NCBI RefSeq assembly: GCF_000016545.1
Contig: NC_009437.1
Location: 1,095,501-1,159,500, forward strand
From: Caldicellulosiruptor saccharolyticus DSM 8903
GTDB lineage: Bacteria > Bacillota > Thermoanaerobacteria > Caldicellulosiruptorales > Caldicellulosiruptoraceae
Direction: 5' to 3'
DNA length: 64,000 nt
Shown: positions 34,601 to 43,345 of the stretch, piece by piece
How the letters are laid out: the number at the start of each line of letters is the position of its first letter
Numbering within the stretch: the first letter of the stretch is position 1
Translations under genes and position numbers: made by a program
Notes under the pieces: generated by a model
The model's input: the letters and a program-made list of their open reading frames with translations, nothing else
The model's database searches: none
What the model was told of the DNA's origin: nothing

Positions 34601-35477
34601 ATACAGAGTGGCTGACAAGCTTGAAAAGATGCAAAAAACTCTTGTGATAAAGTACAGGAATATAACAATAAAAGTACCAGCAGGTGCTCTGAATGTTCCT
34701 GAAGTTGAGATGCTTTCTAAAAGATATAACATTGATAAAGGAAATATCTTGCTTTTTGCTGAGGTGGCATTGGCTTCATGGCAAAGTATTCCTTCAATGT
34801 ACAGTGCAGATTCGGATGTCGTAAATTTCAAATTCTCTGCCAAATATTACTACAATGATGATATACCTATTTCAAACCTTCCAAAGCCCATAGATGTTAC
34901 TATGTTCTACAATACGCCAATTGTGTTGCCAAATGAAACAAGAGTTGTCTACAACTTTTCGGATAGCAGTTTTGTAAGTAGCTTTAGCATTGATAAGATG
35001 GCAAACAAAGTTATGTTTAATACTACTAAAACAGGAATATATGGTATTTTAAAAACTTCAGCTTCTTCAACTTACACAAGTAGCAAATACAAAGATGACA
35101 TAGTTTATCTTGCTCAAAAATACAATCTCAACGATTTGTACTCCAGCTTTTCTAAAGTCTTGACTCAGGAATATGCTGAGGTGGTTTTGAATACAGTATT
35201 TGCCTCGGCAGTAGAAAACATCAAAAATGGCTATCTTACAAGACAAGAAGCAATTTATCTTCTGGCTAAGGTTTATGAGACTAAAAAGAATACATCGGTG
35301 GATAATATTCTGATTACTAAGTCTACTAATTTTAATCCTGATGGAAGATATAAAAAGTATATACTTTCTATGATGTCAATTGGGGTAGTAGACATAGATT
35401 TAAACCCAACTGATAGTATAAATGTTGATGAGTTTGTTCACTACGTTGTCAACTTAGAAAGACTTCTAAATTTCTAA
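31662..35477 (+). CDS. Large exported surface protein with fibronectin type III repeats
   Basis: A ~1271-residue exported protein. An N-terminal signal peptide (MKKLIAILCIVGIL ...) is followed by about seven fibronectin-III-like modules, each marked by a Leu-x-Pro-x-Thr-x-Tyr-Tyr turn, e.g. LAPATLYKITV, LNPNTVYYFKI, LKPNTIYYIRF, LAPNTLYYFSI and LKSNTLYYIRV. After a charged linker (near residue 915) comes a non-repeat domain and a degenerate SLH-like end (around 1150-1271). ATG 31662 follows GGTGGG. No catalytic motif is visible; it is probably structural or adhesive, part of the S-layer or wall. Confidence 0.8.
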   Translation: MYNIMKKLIAILCIVGILTPNFNLQGYSQTLSSSLSLTVVRDSNGVYKITKNSISIKWSAVEEATYYTVEAAYSTSRIDFSTVTTNTYCDITGLAPATLYKITVSAKDQNDKVITSQSIYVITEFKLSAQPEPDPVKEEDIPLGSGGEHPKLIIYFNKIDISPDFQDDVGFRGYNIFVGKSQTASDANQYFVDSTTNEVYKYQGDVNTTIPIRLVKDGQEQFASEDRGIVSLTVYDKYDGIDTPELYPGTMYYITMNPKLDNTAVIYKPLSNISSPTLMQVSAAKIGEIEKDGKILALVRVQWRGVDPGNYKQDEIKYQAYYATSANELPRDNLPPQNIFATTSYYQNEAYIPGLSMTTKYYYIRVEAVFADGTRIPSALIKVSVTELTDIPPTPRNCQAEKLSQTEIKVSFDKPVSDDVYYRYQIWYSTQYDDVLDANNNPTVYKLVYPSESYNPNIDGFVSSDFIKDGTRYSYIIKNLNPNTVYYFKIRIINIADPDNPKKSDFSLVFVGTTETIPTLLVPPIDDNFVTKIDSDTDKIVIYTYQDNLLKEVHDKVYEYVKNSVVFTNYQNVQESVYYQVYVCESIWDENKVVVHFELSSDDLKSQNRIEINNLKPNTIYYIRFKVRVLLLDKNYFSDFSKAYVVTTKPQPVPPTISRPEIPKNFMIAPEDEALTQVSVKLRWDTKQNQSYVILQTFRPLEDNSLSLDDTIRYFTNTLKQRVEIYSQSQSGGFVLEKVVYDPNYPNAPVGAKVYKYVTSPCVFNNLAPNTLYYFSIKAIENGLESYWGSIAITTSPIEKPENLIILSRDSSGHGLTVQWQGSQAYGYQIFVKTESDTGFTLVYSGNITPSSIIDSRTALFKYYIGNLKSNTLYYIRVRSIHIPTGKVSLFAEILGRTLFNQSDFDQDQKKIKEQEENRIREIQSQKQTTVVLENSSDRYFLYIIDQNALDEIERSNSSEFIIDLTKALYSNAKGQVQFSYRVADKLEKMQKTLVIKYRNITIKVPAGALNVPEVEMLSKRYNIDKGNILLFAEVALASWQSIPSMYSADSDVVNFKFSAKYYYNDDIPISNLPKPIDVTMFYNTPIVLPNETRVVYNFSDSSFVSSFSIDKMANKVMFNTTKTGIYGILKTSASSTYTSSKYKDDIVYLAQKYNLNDLYSSFSKVLTQEYAEVVLNTVFASAVENIKNGYLTRQEAIYLLAKVYETKKNTSVDNILITKSTNFNPDGRYKKYILSMMSIGVVDIDLNPTDSINVDEFVHYVVNLERLLNF

Positions 35478-35494
35478 AGAATGGGTGATTCCAA

Positions 35495-38400
35495 ATGAGA
35501 CTTTTTGCTAAAAGACTAATTTGCATATTTTTGTTGATTTCTTTTGTTTTTAGTCTAATACCATTAACAGTTTTATCGCAAACTACAATTGTGCTTCCTG
35601 CACCCCAGCAACTTTCTATTGCAATGCAAAATAATCTGCCAAGAATAGAGGTTGGGCAAGACGGTACAATTACAATATATTTTTCATGGCAATATTCTTA
35701 TTCTGATTTTGACTATTTCGAGCTATACTTGGGGGATGACCCTAACAAGTTCAGCTATGTATATACAATCTACAAAAATGTAGACCCAAATTTAACTGTA
35801 ACAAATGAACAAAATTATGTTTATAAAGTTCAAGGACTTCCCGATGGGCAAAAGATACCAAGTGGTACAATCTTCTATGCAAAGGTAAGAGCAGTAAAGG
35901 TTTTGCAACAGCAGACAGGAAATGTTGTATATTACTCATCTTATTCTAATACCATAGTTTTTTTAACTCCAATATTTGTTGAAGCTACTACAGCTTCAGA
36001 AACTTCGATTGACATTGTTTGGGATGATGTGTATTATGCAGGAAAAAGGATTGACTATGATATATATGTGTCAAAAGATATAAGCTTTACTACACCAACT
36101 AAATACCAAATTGACGGGGATAGAATTACACTTTTGCAGAGCCAAAAACCAGGCGGAAGAGTTGAGATTCTGCCAAACAGGAAGTTAAAATATACAGCAA
36201 CAAATCTTGCGCCGAGCAGTTTATACTATGTAAAGATTTTACCCAGGAATCTACCCTCTGAGGTAATTTGGCGAGACCCTCAGACATACACTCCGCCAAA
36301 TCCAAAGATAATTGGCGAGGCTGCAACCTACATTCAGGCAGAGGCCCAAAGAATTGCTGACAATGTAGTGTGGCTCAAATGGGCAAAGGTTAGTATTGCT
36401 GTAGGAAATGATTATGAGATATACAAAGGTAGCAAAGACCAAGTACCAACCTTGCTTGGTACGGTTTCAACAAATGAGTTTTTTGCAATGGTAAGTATAA
36501 CCGAGGATGTATTTTTCAGAATTCAAGTTGATGTGATTGATGCATTTGGACGAAAGGTCTCAATAAGGTCTAATGATTTGTATGTACATCCCTATACACT
36601 GCCTTATGCTCCGCCAGCAGTAGAAGATTTGACAGCTTTTCCAAAAAGTCAGGATACTATAACCCTAAGGTTTAAGATTCCTTCTGATAAAGAGGTTGTG
36701 TATGACTTTTATTACAAAAAGTATATTGATACAAACTCAGACTTTACTCTATATGTTCCCAATTACCAGATGAAAGATTCTGATATTGAGAAAGATGCCA
36801 ACAACATTCCTACTGACTACTATAGATTTGACATTACTGGACTTGAAAAAAATACTGTATATGTCTTAAAAGTAGTTGTAAAGAAAAGGTTCTTCGACTA
36901 TGAATCTGGTACTTACATATACAGAGAATCAACACCCGCCATGGCAATCTCCTATACACTATCTGGAGATATTGCTCCGCCAACCACCCCCACATCACTT
37001 TCTGTGGTGTACTGCACATATGATAGTGTAACGCTTTCTTGGACGCCTATTTACATTGCAGGTACTCAACCACCTGTAATTGACCAGAGTATATCATATG
37101 AGGTAAACTTTGCAGTTTACCAAGATGGTATGGACCTTACTCACCCAGAAAATCTTGACTTGACAAATTTTCAAAGAATTGTACTTTCAAATCCTCAAAT
37201 TGACTCAGGTGGCAAAATAACTTTTAAGGTGGGAAATTTAAATTCCGATACAAGATATGTATTTTTCATAAGAGCAATTAGGAGGATAGACAACAAAGAC
37301 TATTATTCGCTACCTTCAAATGTAGTTATGGCAACAACACTTGCAAAGTATGAAGTGCCTCTTCCCTCAAAGCCGCCGATTGTCGAAGATTTGAGTGTAG
37401 TATCAACTACATACAATACCATAACACTTTCATGGCAGTTTATGGAAAATGTCTATTTTGAAATTCAGATTTCGGAGGATATAAAAAATAGTAGTGGATG
37501 GAAAACAATATCTGATAGTTTCAAGCCTTCTATAAAAGAAATTGACTATCAAGCAGGTATTTGTTATTTCACAGCAAGAGATTTAAAACCGGATACATTG
37601 TACTACTTTAGGGTAAGAGCTTATATCATAAAAGACAACCAGAGAATTTATTCAGAATATAGTAGTCCTGTGTTTGGTAAGACCCAAAAAATGCCACCAC
37701 CAAAGACGCCAATTGCCTTTGGAATAAAAGATTACGGCAAAGACTATGTTGTTTTTGTATGGGAGCTTGCAGAAACAGGAAGAAAGTACATGATTGAGAT
37801 TGCAGACAACATTTCTTTTACAAACTCACAAAAGTATACAACTGATGTAGACATAACAGAGTATAAGGTTGATAAGCTAAAACCAAACACACGTTATTAT
37901 GCAAGGCTTTTTGCAATTGGCTCAGACGGGCAAATGTCGCAGGCTACCGACATTGTTTCATTTGTTACAAAAAAGGATGTGAGTGAATACACAGGGGTGT
38001 TTGAACCGATTGAAGATACAACAGCTCCTACGGTGATAACTGAAGATGTTTCTAACAAGACAATGATTATTGAAATTACCTATAAATACGTAAATGACAC
38101 ATTAGATTCAAAACCGGTTGTAATAGACTTTACAAAAAGGGCAAATAATGTAATTTCGCAGTTTTTATTAAAGATAAGATATGATGTTTTAGGTGCACTT
38201 ATAAGACTTAACAAGAGTTGTCAAGTTATCTTGGATGAAGCAAATGCCGAGTTTGATTTTAGCAGTCTTAATGTAGATGAGTTAAAAAAGCTTTCCATTT
38301 CTAATTTTTCGCCAAGTAATATATATGTACAGCTTTCTTTTGTAAAGAGCAGTAGCAAGTTTAACATACCAAATGCTATATCAGAAATTTATGACATAAA

Positions 38401-39118
38401 ATTTTTGGCTTTGACATCAACCCAGCAAATTGGTATTAGCAGTTTTAACTCTCCAATAAGTTTTAGTATTTCAAATAGGGAACCTTGGTCAACCATCGTA
38501 CCTTATGTATTTGATCCAGTTATTATGAACTGGAAGCTACCGAGTTCTTATAAGCTTTCAAATGATAACAAAAATGTATCTTTCATCTTAAACTATCCAC
38601 AAGCAGTTGTGATTACAAGAAAAGGATTTTACAATGACATTGTACAAAGTAGTTATGCATCAAAGCTTTATTATTTATTCCAAAGCATTCCAAGCGATGA
38701 CCAAAGTAGTTCCATAGGCATAAAAAATCCTGTTGGAAAGTTAGAACTGGCTTCATTTTTGGTTTACTTTGCAGAGAAGAAAAGACTTTACAGATTTGAG
38801 GTTATAAGTGAATATGTGGAAAAGGCATATAAAGCAGGTCTTATTAGCAGCATTGATGATAATTCTTATCTTACAAAAGAAGCTGCAGTTGATATGCTTG
38901 TTAAATTTTATGAGATTTACACAGGTGATAAGATTGCTACTGAAGATGTAACGTGGAATAAGATAGGGGTTGACGATGCATATATTGATTCAATTAAGAA
39001 AGCTTATAAAATGGGATGGCTTTTTGACTATGTGACGTTCAATCCAAAAGAGACTGCAACAAGAGAGTATGTTTTGGCAGTGTTTTATCACATTGTTTCA
39101 AGAATTACTGGAAAGTAA
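35495..39118 (+). CDS. Large exported surface protein with fibronectin type III repeats and SLH-like C-terminus
   Basis: A 1207-residue paralogue of the preceding protein in architecture. Signal peptide over residues 1-29 (ending near VLSQ); about seven fibronectin-III-like modules with turns such as LAPSSLYYVKI, LEKNTVYVLKV, LNSDTRYVFFI, LKPDTLYYFRV and LKPNTRYYARL; a beta-rich domain; then an SLH-like C-terminal region (from ~1060, with LELASFLVYFAEKK, KAYKAGLISSIDD and TREYVLAVFYHIV). 17 nt from the previous gene, so co-transcribed. The SLH units are better preserved than in the previous protein. Confidence 0.82.
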   Translation: MRLFAKRLICIFLLISFVFSLIPLTVLSQTTIVLPAPQQLSIAMQNNLPRIEVGQDGTITIYFSWQYSYSDFDYFELYLGDDPNKFSYVYTIYKNVDPNLTVTNEQNYVYKVQGLPDGQKIPSGTIFYAKVRAVKVLQQQTGNVVYYSSYSNTIVFLTPIFVEATTASETSIDIVWDDVYYAGKRIDYDIYVSKDISFTTPTKYQIDGDRITLLQSQKPGGRVEILPNRKLKYTATNLAPSSLYYVKILPRNLPSEVIWRDPQTYTPPNPKIIGEAATYIQAEAQRIADNVVWLKWAKVSIAVGNDYEIYKGSKDQVPTLLGTVSTNEFFAMVSITEDVFFRIQVDVIDAFGRKVSIRSNDLYVHPYTLPYAPPAVEDLTAFPKSQDTITLRFKIPSDKEVVYDFYYKKYIDTNSDFTLYVPNYQMKDSDIEKDANNIPTDYYRFDITGLEKNTVYVLKVVVKKRFFDYESGTYIYRESTPAMAISYTLSGDIAPPTTPTSLSVVYCTYDSVTLSWTPIYIAGTQPPVIDQSISYEVNFAVYQDGMDLTHPENLDLTNFQRIVLSNPQIDSGGKITFKVGNLNSDTRYVFFIRAIRRIDNKDYYSLPSNVVMATTLAKYEVPLPSKPPIVEDLSVVSTTYNTITLSWQFMENVYFEIQISEDIKNSSGWKTISDSFKPSIKEIDYQAGICYFTARDLKPDTLYYFRVRAYIIKDNQRIYSEYSSPVFGKTQKMPPPKTPIAFGIKDYGKDYVVFVWELAETGRKYMIEIADNISFTNSQKYTTDVDITEYKVDKLKPNTRYYARLFAIGSDGQMSQATDIVSFVTKKDVSEYTGVFEPIEDTTAPTVITEDVSNKTMIIEITYKYVNDTLDSKPVVIDFTKRANNVISQFLLKIRYDVLGALIRLNKSCQVILDEANAEFDFSSLNVDELKKLSISNFSPSNIYVQLSFVKSSSKFNIPNAISEIYDIKFLALTSTQQIGISSFNSPISFSISNREPWSTIVPYVFDPVIMNWKLPSSYKLSNDNKNVSFILNYPQAVVITRKGFYNDIVQSSYASKLYYLFQSIPSDDQSSSIGIKNPVGKLELASFLVYFAEKKRLYRFEVISEYVEKAYKAGLISSIDDNSYLTKEAAVDMLVKFYEIYTGDKIATEDVTWNKIGVDDAYIDSIKKAYKMGWLFDYVTFNPKETATREYVLAVFYHIVSRITGK

Positions 39119-39134
39119 GGGGGCAGTTTAAAAA

Positions 39135-39962
39135 TTGAGAAAAAGAATATTGAGCTTGTGCATTTTTATTTTATTAATATTTAGCACAATTAAAACTTTT
39201 GCAACTGATGTGTGGTGCAAGGTAGAATATTATTACAATGGCACAAATTATATGAAGGTGACGCTTTATTCGAAGAGTAACAAAACTTACTATGTAAAAG
39301 GATTTACCAGGGATTCTGACAATCAGGTGAGTATATATTTTTCAGATAAGAAAAATTTAATTTCTGACACAAATACAGTTCTTATACCACAAAGCATGTT
39401 TCTGATGCCGGTAAGAGTAATATTGGTAAATTCAAATGGTTCCCCTTTGTTTAGCGATATTAAAGATTCTCCATATAAAGATTATATCTTATACCTTGCA
39501 AGTATTGGAAAGATTGATGGATATAAAGATGGTACTTTCAGGCCCAAAAAAGGCGTAACACGCCAAGAGTTTGCAAAGCTTTTTGTAAATGTTTTTGATA
39601 TAAAGACAAATCAAAGTGTAACAAGATATTCTTTTGCAGATATAAAAGATTGCTGGGCGAAAAATGAGATTGAAACTTTGGCTAAAATGGGGATATTAAC
39701 AGGTGTGAAAGGCAAAAATGGGGTTTTGTACTTTAAGCCACAAGATGGCATTACTTATGAGCAGGCAATTACTATTATTGCAAGATATTTAAAATTAGAG
39801 GCTGTTTCAAAGAAAGATTATAAGTCGTGGGCAAATGATTATATAAATGCCTTTATTGACAATAATCTTCTGAGCGAAAAAGAGATAAATGTTTTAAAAT
39901 TGAATAGCTTTGCAACACGTGAGTGGATTGCATACATTTTGAGCAAAGCTGTATTAAGATAG
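39135..39962 (+). CDS. SLH-domain surface protein, small
   Basis: A 275-residue exported protein: signal peptide (residues 1-24, ending TFA), a short N-terminal beta domain, then three SLH repeats covering residues ~110-275. The first two show the classic pattern (FSDIKDSPYKDYILYLAS ... GYKDGTFRPKKGVTRQEFAKL, then FADIKDCWAKNEIETLAKMGIL). The third is weaker but ends TREWIAYILSKAVL. It starts with TTG, 16 nt after the previous gene. Likely a wall-anchored partner of the two large proteins. Confidence 0.85.
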   Translation: MRKRILSLCIFILLIFSTIKTFATDVWCKVEYYYNGTNYMKVTLYSKSNKTYYVKGFTRDSDNQVSIYFSDKKNLISDTNTVLIPQSMFLMPVRVILVNSNGSPLFSDIKDSPYKDYILYLASIGKIDGYKDGTFRPKKGVTRQEFAKLFVNVFDIKTNQSVTRYSFADIKDCWAKNEIETLAKMGILTGVKGKNGVLYFKPQDGITYEQAITIIARYLKLEAVSKKDYKSWANDYINAFIDNNLLSEKEINVLKLNSFATREWIAYILSKAVLR

Positions 39963-39988
39963 GTACAATGAGAGCCAGAAATAAGGTA

Positions 39989-40016
39989 TTGATAAAAACA
40001 AAAATGGGTGTATAAT
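39989..40016 (+). promoter_or_regulatory. Promoter of the amino-acid ABC operon
   Basis: TTGATA (39989-39994), a 16-nt spacer and a perfect TATAAT (40011-40016). The predicted transcript start near 40023 leaves a short leader before the ribosome site AAAGGAG at 40047-40053. Confidence 0.75.
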
Positions 40017-40060
40017 TATAACGTATGTTTATAAATCTGACCAACGAAAGGAGTATGAAG

Positions 40061-40864
40061 GTGGTGTATAAAAAACTAATTACTATTTGTCTACTTGTTC
40101 TATTTATAGCTACATTTTTGAGTGGTTGTAGTAATAAAAACCAAAACATTTCCACACTGCAAAAAATAAAACAAAATAAAGAGTTTGTAGTTGGAATGGA
40201 CAATACGTTCCCGCCCATGGAGTTTACAGATGATAACAACAACACAGTTGGGTTTGATGTTGACCTTGCAAATGAAATAGCAAAAAGGCTTGGTGCCAAA
40301 CTTAAAATTGTTGCAGTTGACTGGAGCGGGATTCAAAGTGCTCTCAAATCCAAGAAATTTGATGCCATAATTTCATGCTTTAGTATTACAGATGAAAGAA
40401 AGAAGGCATTTAACTTAGCTGGCCCATACCTTTATATTCGTCAGGTTATTGCTGTTAAAAAAGGCGATACCTCTATTAAGAGTTTTGAAGATTTGAAAGG
40501 TATTAAGATAGGTGTTCAGGCAAACACCACAGGTGATAGTGCTGTTCAAAAGATGAAGTTTATAAACTATGAAAAAGATGTAACAAGGTATGAGAGGATT
40601 ACTGATGCTTTTAATGATCTGGACATTGGGAGAATAAAGGCTGTTGTAATTGATAGTGTTGTTGCATATTACTACAAAAAACAAAACCCTGAAAAGTTTG
40701 ATATAGCACCAGCTGAGCTTGAAAAGGAGCCTGTTGGTATTGCACTCAGAAAAGAGGATAAAGATCTTTATGAAGAGATTCAAAAGATTTTGAATCAGCT
40801 AAAGGAAGATGGAACTATCGCAAAGATATCAAAGAAATGGTTTGGCGAAGATATTACCAAGTAA
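40061..40864 (+). CDS. Polar amino-acid ABC transporter substrate-binding lipoprotein
   Basis: Extracellular amino-acid-binding lipoprotein of the GlnH/FliY type, ~267 residues. Signal peptide with lipobox LSGC; the binding-site fold shows NKEFVVGMDNTFPPMEFTDD, GFDVDLANEIAKRLG and CFSITDERKKAFNLAGPY. GTG 40061 (or 40064) is placed 7-10 nt after AAAGGAG; the ATG at 40055 would sit only 1 nt from it. First gene of a binding protein-permease-ATPase operon. The ligand is a polar amino acid; which one cannot be told. Confidence 0.9.
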   Translation: MVYKKLITICLLVLFIATFLSGCSNKNQNISTLQKIKQNKEFVVGMDNTFPPMEFTDDNNNTVGFDVDLANEIAKRLGAKLKIVAVDWSGIQSALKSKKFDAIISCFSITDERKKAFNLAGPYLYIRQVIAVKKGDTSIKSFEDLKGIKIGVQANTTGDSAVQKMKFINYEKDVTRYERITDAFNDLDIGRIKAVVIDSVVAYYYKKQNPEKFDIAPAELEKEPVGIALRKEDKDLYEEIQKILNQLKEDGTIAKISKKWFGEDITK

Positions 40865-40880
40865 ATAGAGGTGGCAAAAG

Positions 40881-41543
40881 TTGGCTGAAAATGTCATAAT
40901 AAAATACTTCCCTGTGCTTTTGAAAGCAAGCGTTGTTACAATCGAGCTTACTGCAATTGCAGTAACAATTGGGCTTGTTTTTGGACTGATTGCAGCGCTG
41001 TTTAGAATTTCGAAGCTGAAAATTTTAAATTTAATAGGTAGCTTTTATGTTTGGCTATTTAGAGGTACTCCGCTACTTTTGCAGATATTCTTCATTTACT
41101 ATGGTCTTCCCAAAATTATTCCCGCACTTACACTGCCTGCTTTTTTGGCAGGAGCAATTGCTCTTATTATTAACTCTGGGGCATACACAGCAGAGATAAT
41201 AAGAGCTGCTATTTTGTCTATTGACAAAGGTCAGTATGAAGCAGCAAAAGCCTTGGGTATGACATACCTTCAGACAATGAGGTATGTAATTGTGCCACAG
41301 ACATACAAAAGACTTATACCACCTATTGGCAATGAATTTATTGCGCTATTGAAAGACTCATCACTTGTGTCAACAATAGGAATGGTTGAACTAATGCGTG
41401 CAGCACAGCTAAAAGCATCTCAAACAGGAAGGGATGCAGAGATTTATATTGCTGCGCTTATTATTTATTTAGCACTCACCACAGTTTTTTCCACAATATT
41501 TAATTGGCTTGAAAAGAGGCTGGGGAGATATGAAGGACAGTGA
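40881..41543 (+). CDS. Polar amino-acid ABC transporter permease
   Basis: A 220-residue membrane permease of the HisM/GlnP family with five or so membrane helices. Hallmarks: [20 protein letters not shown] and the EAA loop [24 protein letters not shown] that contacts the ATPase. TTG start, 16 nt after the binding-protein gene, overlapped or touched by the ATPase gene. Confidence 0.93.
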   Translation: MAENVIIKYFPVLLKASVVTIELTAIAVTIGLVFGLIAALFRISKLKILNLIGSFYVWLFRGTPLLLQIFFIYYGLPKIIPALTLPAFLAGAIALIINSGAYTAEIIRAAILSIDKGQYEAAKALGMTYLQTMRYVIVPQTYKRLIPPIGNEFIALLKDSSLVSTIGMVELMRAAQLKASQTGRDAEIYIAALIIYLALTTVFSTIFNWLEKRLGRYEGQ

Positions 41544-41544
41544 G

Positions 41545-42312
41545 ATGACAAAAAAGAAGATGATAATAGCAAAGGACATCGTCAAATACTTTGGACACAA
41601 CCTCATATTGGACAAGGTATCATTGGAAGTTGACAGAGGAGAGGTTGTAGTAATTATAGGACCTTCTGGTTCAGGCAAGAGCACTTTTTTAAGGTGTCTT
41701 AATCACTTAGAGAGGATTAACTCAGGGTACATCGAGATTGATGGGTTTGTAATTGAAGACAAAAGACTTCATGAAAAACACAAAAAGCACAGCCCAAAGG
41801 AGATAGCAAAGTTTTGTTCTCAGATAGGGATGGTGTTTCAGCGATTTAATCTTTTCCCTCACATGACAGCACTTGAGAATGTCATAATTGGTCCGATTGT
41901 TGTCAATAAAATGAAAAAGGAAGAAGCAATTGAGATTGGGCTTGAGCTTCTTGATAAGGTGGGATTAAAAGATAAGGCAAATTCATACCCTGCTCAGCTT
42001 TCTGGTGGGCAGCAGCAAAGAGTTGCTATTGCAAGAGCTTTAGCCATGAAACCTAAAGTGATGCTGTTTGATGAGCCGACATCGGCACTCGACCCTGAAC
42101 TTGTCGGAGAGGTTTTAAATGTCATGAAAGAGCTTGCAAATGAAGGAATGACAATGCTTGTTGTAACTCACGAGATGGGGTTTGCAAGAGAGGTTGCTGA
42201 CAGAGTTGTGTTCATGGACAAAGGGAGGATAATCGAAGAGGGGCTTCCGGATGAGATTTTTACAAACCCGAAAGAAGAGAGAACAAGACAGTTTTTGCAG
42301 AAGATATTGTAA
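41545..42312 (+). CDS. Polar amino-acid ABC transporter ATP-binding protein
   Basis: ATPase of the GlnQ/HisP type. Walker [10 protein letters not shown], signature [15 protein letters not shown], Walker [15 protein letters not shown] and switch histidine [20 protein letters not shown] are all intact. The best start is ATG 41545, with AAGGA 7 nt upstream, giving 255 residues; ATG 41530 and TTG 41509 are in frame but badly spaced. Last gene of the operon, followed by hairpins. Confidence 0.93.
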   Translation: MTKKKMIIAKDIVKYFGHNLILDKVSLEVDRGEVVVIIGPSGSGKSTFLRCLNHLERINSGYIEIDGFVIEDKRLHEKHKKHSPKEIAKFCSQIGMVFQRFNLFPHMTALENVIIGPIVVNKMKKEEAIEIGLELLDKVGLKDKANSYPAQLSGGQQQRVAIARALAMKPKVMLFDEPTSALDPELVGEVLNVMKELANEGMTMLVVTHEMGFAREVADRVVFMDKGRIIEEGLPDEIFTNPKEERTRQFLQKIL

Positions 42313-42387
42313 ACAGTTTAAAGAAAATAAACTGTTTAGCTGGATTTTTAAAGGGGCTGTCTGAAGAGCAATATTGGCAGCCCTTTA
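42311..42387 (+). terminator. Tandem hairpins ending the amino-acid ABC operon
   Basis: First hairpin: AAACAGTTTA / TAAACTGTTT, a perfect 10-bp stem (42311-42337). Second hairpin: AAAGGGGCTG / CAGCCCTTT (42350-42386) with one bulged G. The U-run after the second is short, so it may be a weak or processed terminator. Confidence 0.6.
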
Positions 42388-42429
42388 AGTTTGTTTACAA
42401 AATTTTAAATGAAAGGAAGAAGTATTAAA

Positions 42430-43341
42430 TTGAGCACAAGAAAAAGGATTTTAGCGGATGGAATACTTCTTTTTGTCACAATGGTGTGGGGAAGTTCATT
42501 TGTACTTATGAAGAATACAATCTCCCAGCTTCATCCTTTGACATTTTTGGCAATAAGGTTTTTGTTAGCATGGCTTGTTGTCACAGCAATATTCTGGAGA
42601 AATCTTAAAAAATTAAAACCAAAAGAAATAGTTTATGGAAGCATAATTGGTTTTTTTCTTTTCTTAGGAATGGCTCTGCAGGTTGTGGGATTAAAATACA
42701 CGTACGCATCAAAATCAGCGTTTATAACAGGTTTGACAGTAGTTTTAGTGCCTATTTTTGCAGGTATAATTGAAAGAAAGATTCCCAGAGTAAATGTCAT
42801 AGTTGGTGTAATTTTTGCTTTTGTAGGGCTCTTCCTTTTAAATGGAGCTAAAATCTCACATTTTAATTTTGGAGATTTTCTTACCTTGCTTGCAGACTTT
42901 GGATTTGTCTTTCAGATTATATTCATTGACATCTTTACATCAAAAGAAGATGTGAGTACAATCAACATTGCAATATTTCAGCTCATGAGCGCTGCTGTTT
43001 TGTATATTATTTTTTCTTTGTTTTTTGGAGTAAATCCTTTTAGTATCAAGCTTACATTAAATTCAATACTTACAATCTTAATCACAGGCATTTTGGGAAC
43101 GGCTCTTGCTTTTACAGCACAAGTTTTTGTTCAAAAATACACAACACCAACTCACACAGCTTTGATATTCTCTGCCGAGCCTGTGTTTGGTGCGATATTT
43201 TCGGCGATAATTCCTTCTGTAGTGACTCACACAACTGAAATTTTACCTTTGATTTCTTACATAGGATGTGGTTTAATCTTAATTGGTATGGTCATAGCTG
43301 AGATAAGCTTTAATAAAAATCTGGATATGGAGTTGAGCTGA
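42430..43341 (+). CDS. DMT-superfamily (EamA) transporter
   Basis: Drug/metabolite transporter of ~303 residues with ten membrane helices in two EamA repeats (about residues 12-140 and 155-295). The N-terminal repeat shows TMVWGSSFVLMKN and HPLTFLAIRFLLAW, and the second ends in FSAEPVFGAIFSA, the classic EamA signature. I favour TTG 42430, 10 nt after AAAGGAAG; ATG 42409 is also in frame. Substrate unknown; such proteins usually export amino acids or metabolites. Confidence 0.87.
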   Translation: MSTRKRILADGILLFVTMVWGSSFVLMKNTISQLHPLTFLAIRFLLAWLVVTAIFWRNLKKLKPKEIVYGSIIGFFLFLGMALQVVGLKYTYASKSAFITGLTVVLVPIFAGIIERKIPRVNVIVGVIFAFVGLFLLNGAKISHFNFGDFLTLLADFGFVFQIIFIDIFTSKEDVSTINIAIFQLMSAAVLYIIFSLFFGVNPFSIKLTLNSILTILITGILGTALAFTAQVFVQKYTTPTHTALIFSAEPVFGAIFSAIIPSVVTHTTEILPLISYIGCGLILIGMVIAEISFNKNLDMELS

Positions 43342-43345
43342 AAAA

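Noticed and set aside
42311..42387. Riboswitch ahead of the DMT transporter
   Set aside because: Two simple hairpins after the ABC operon with no conserved aptamer-like core; tandem terminators explain them.
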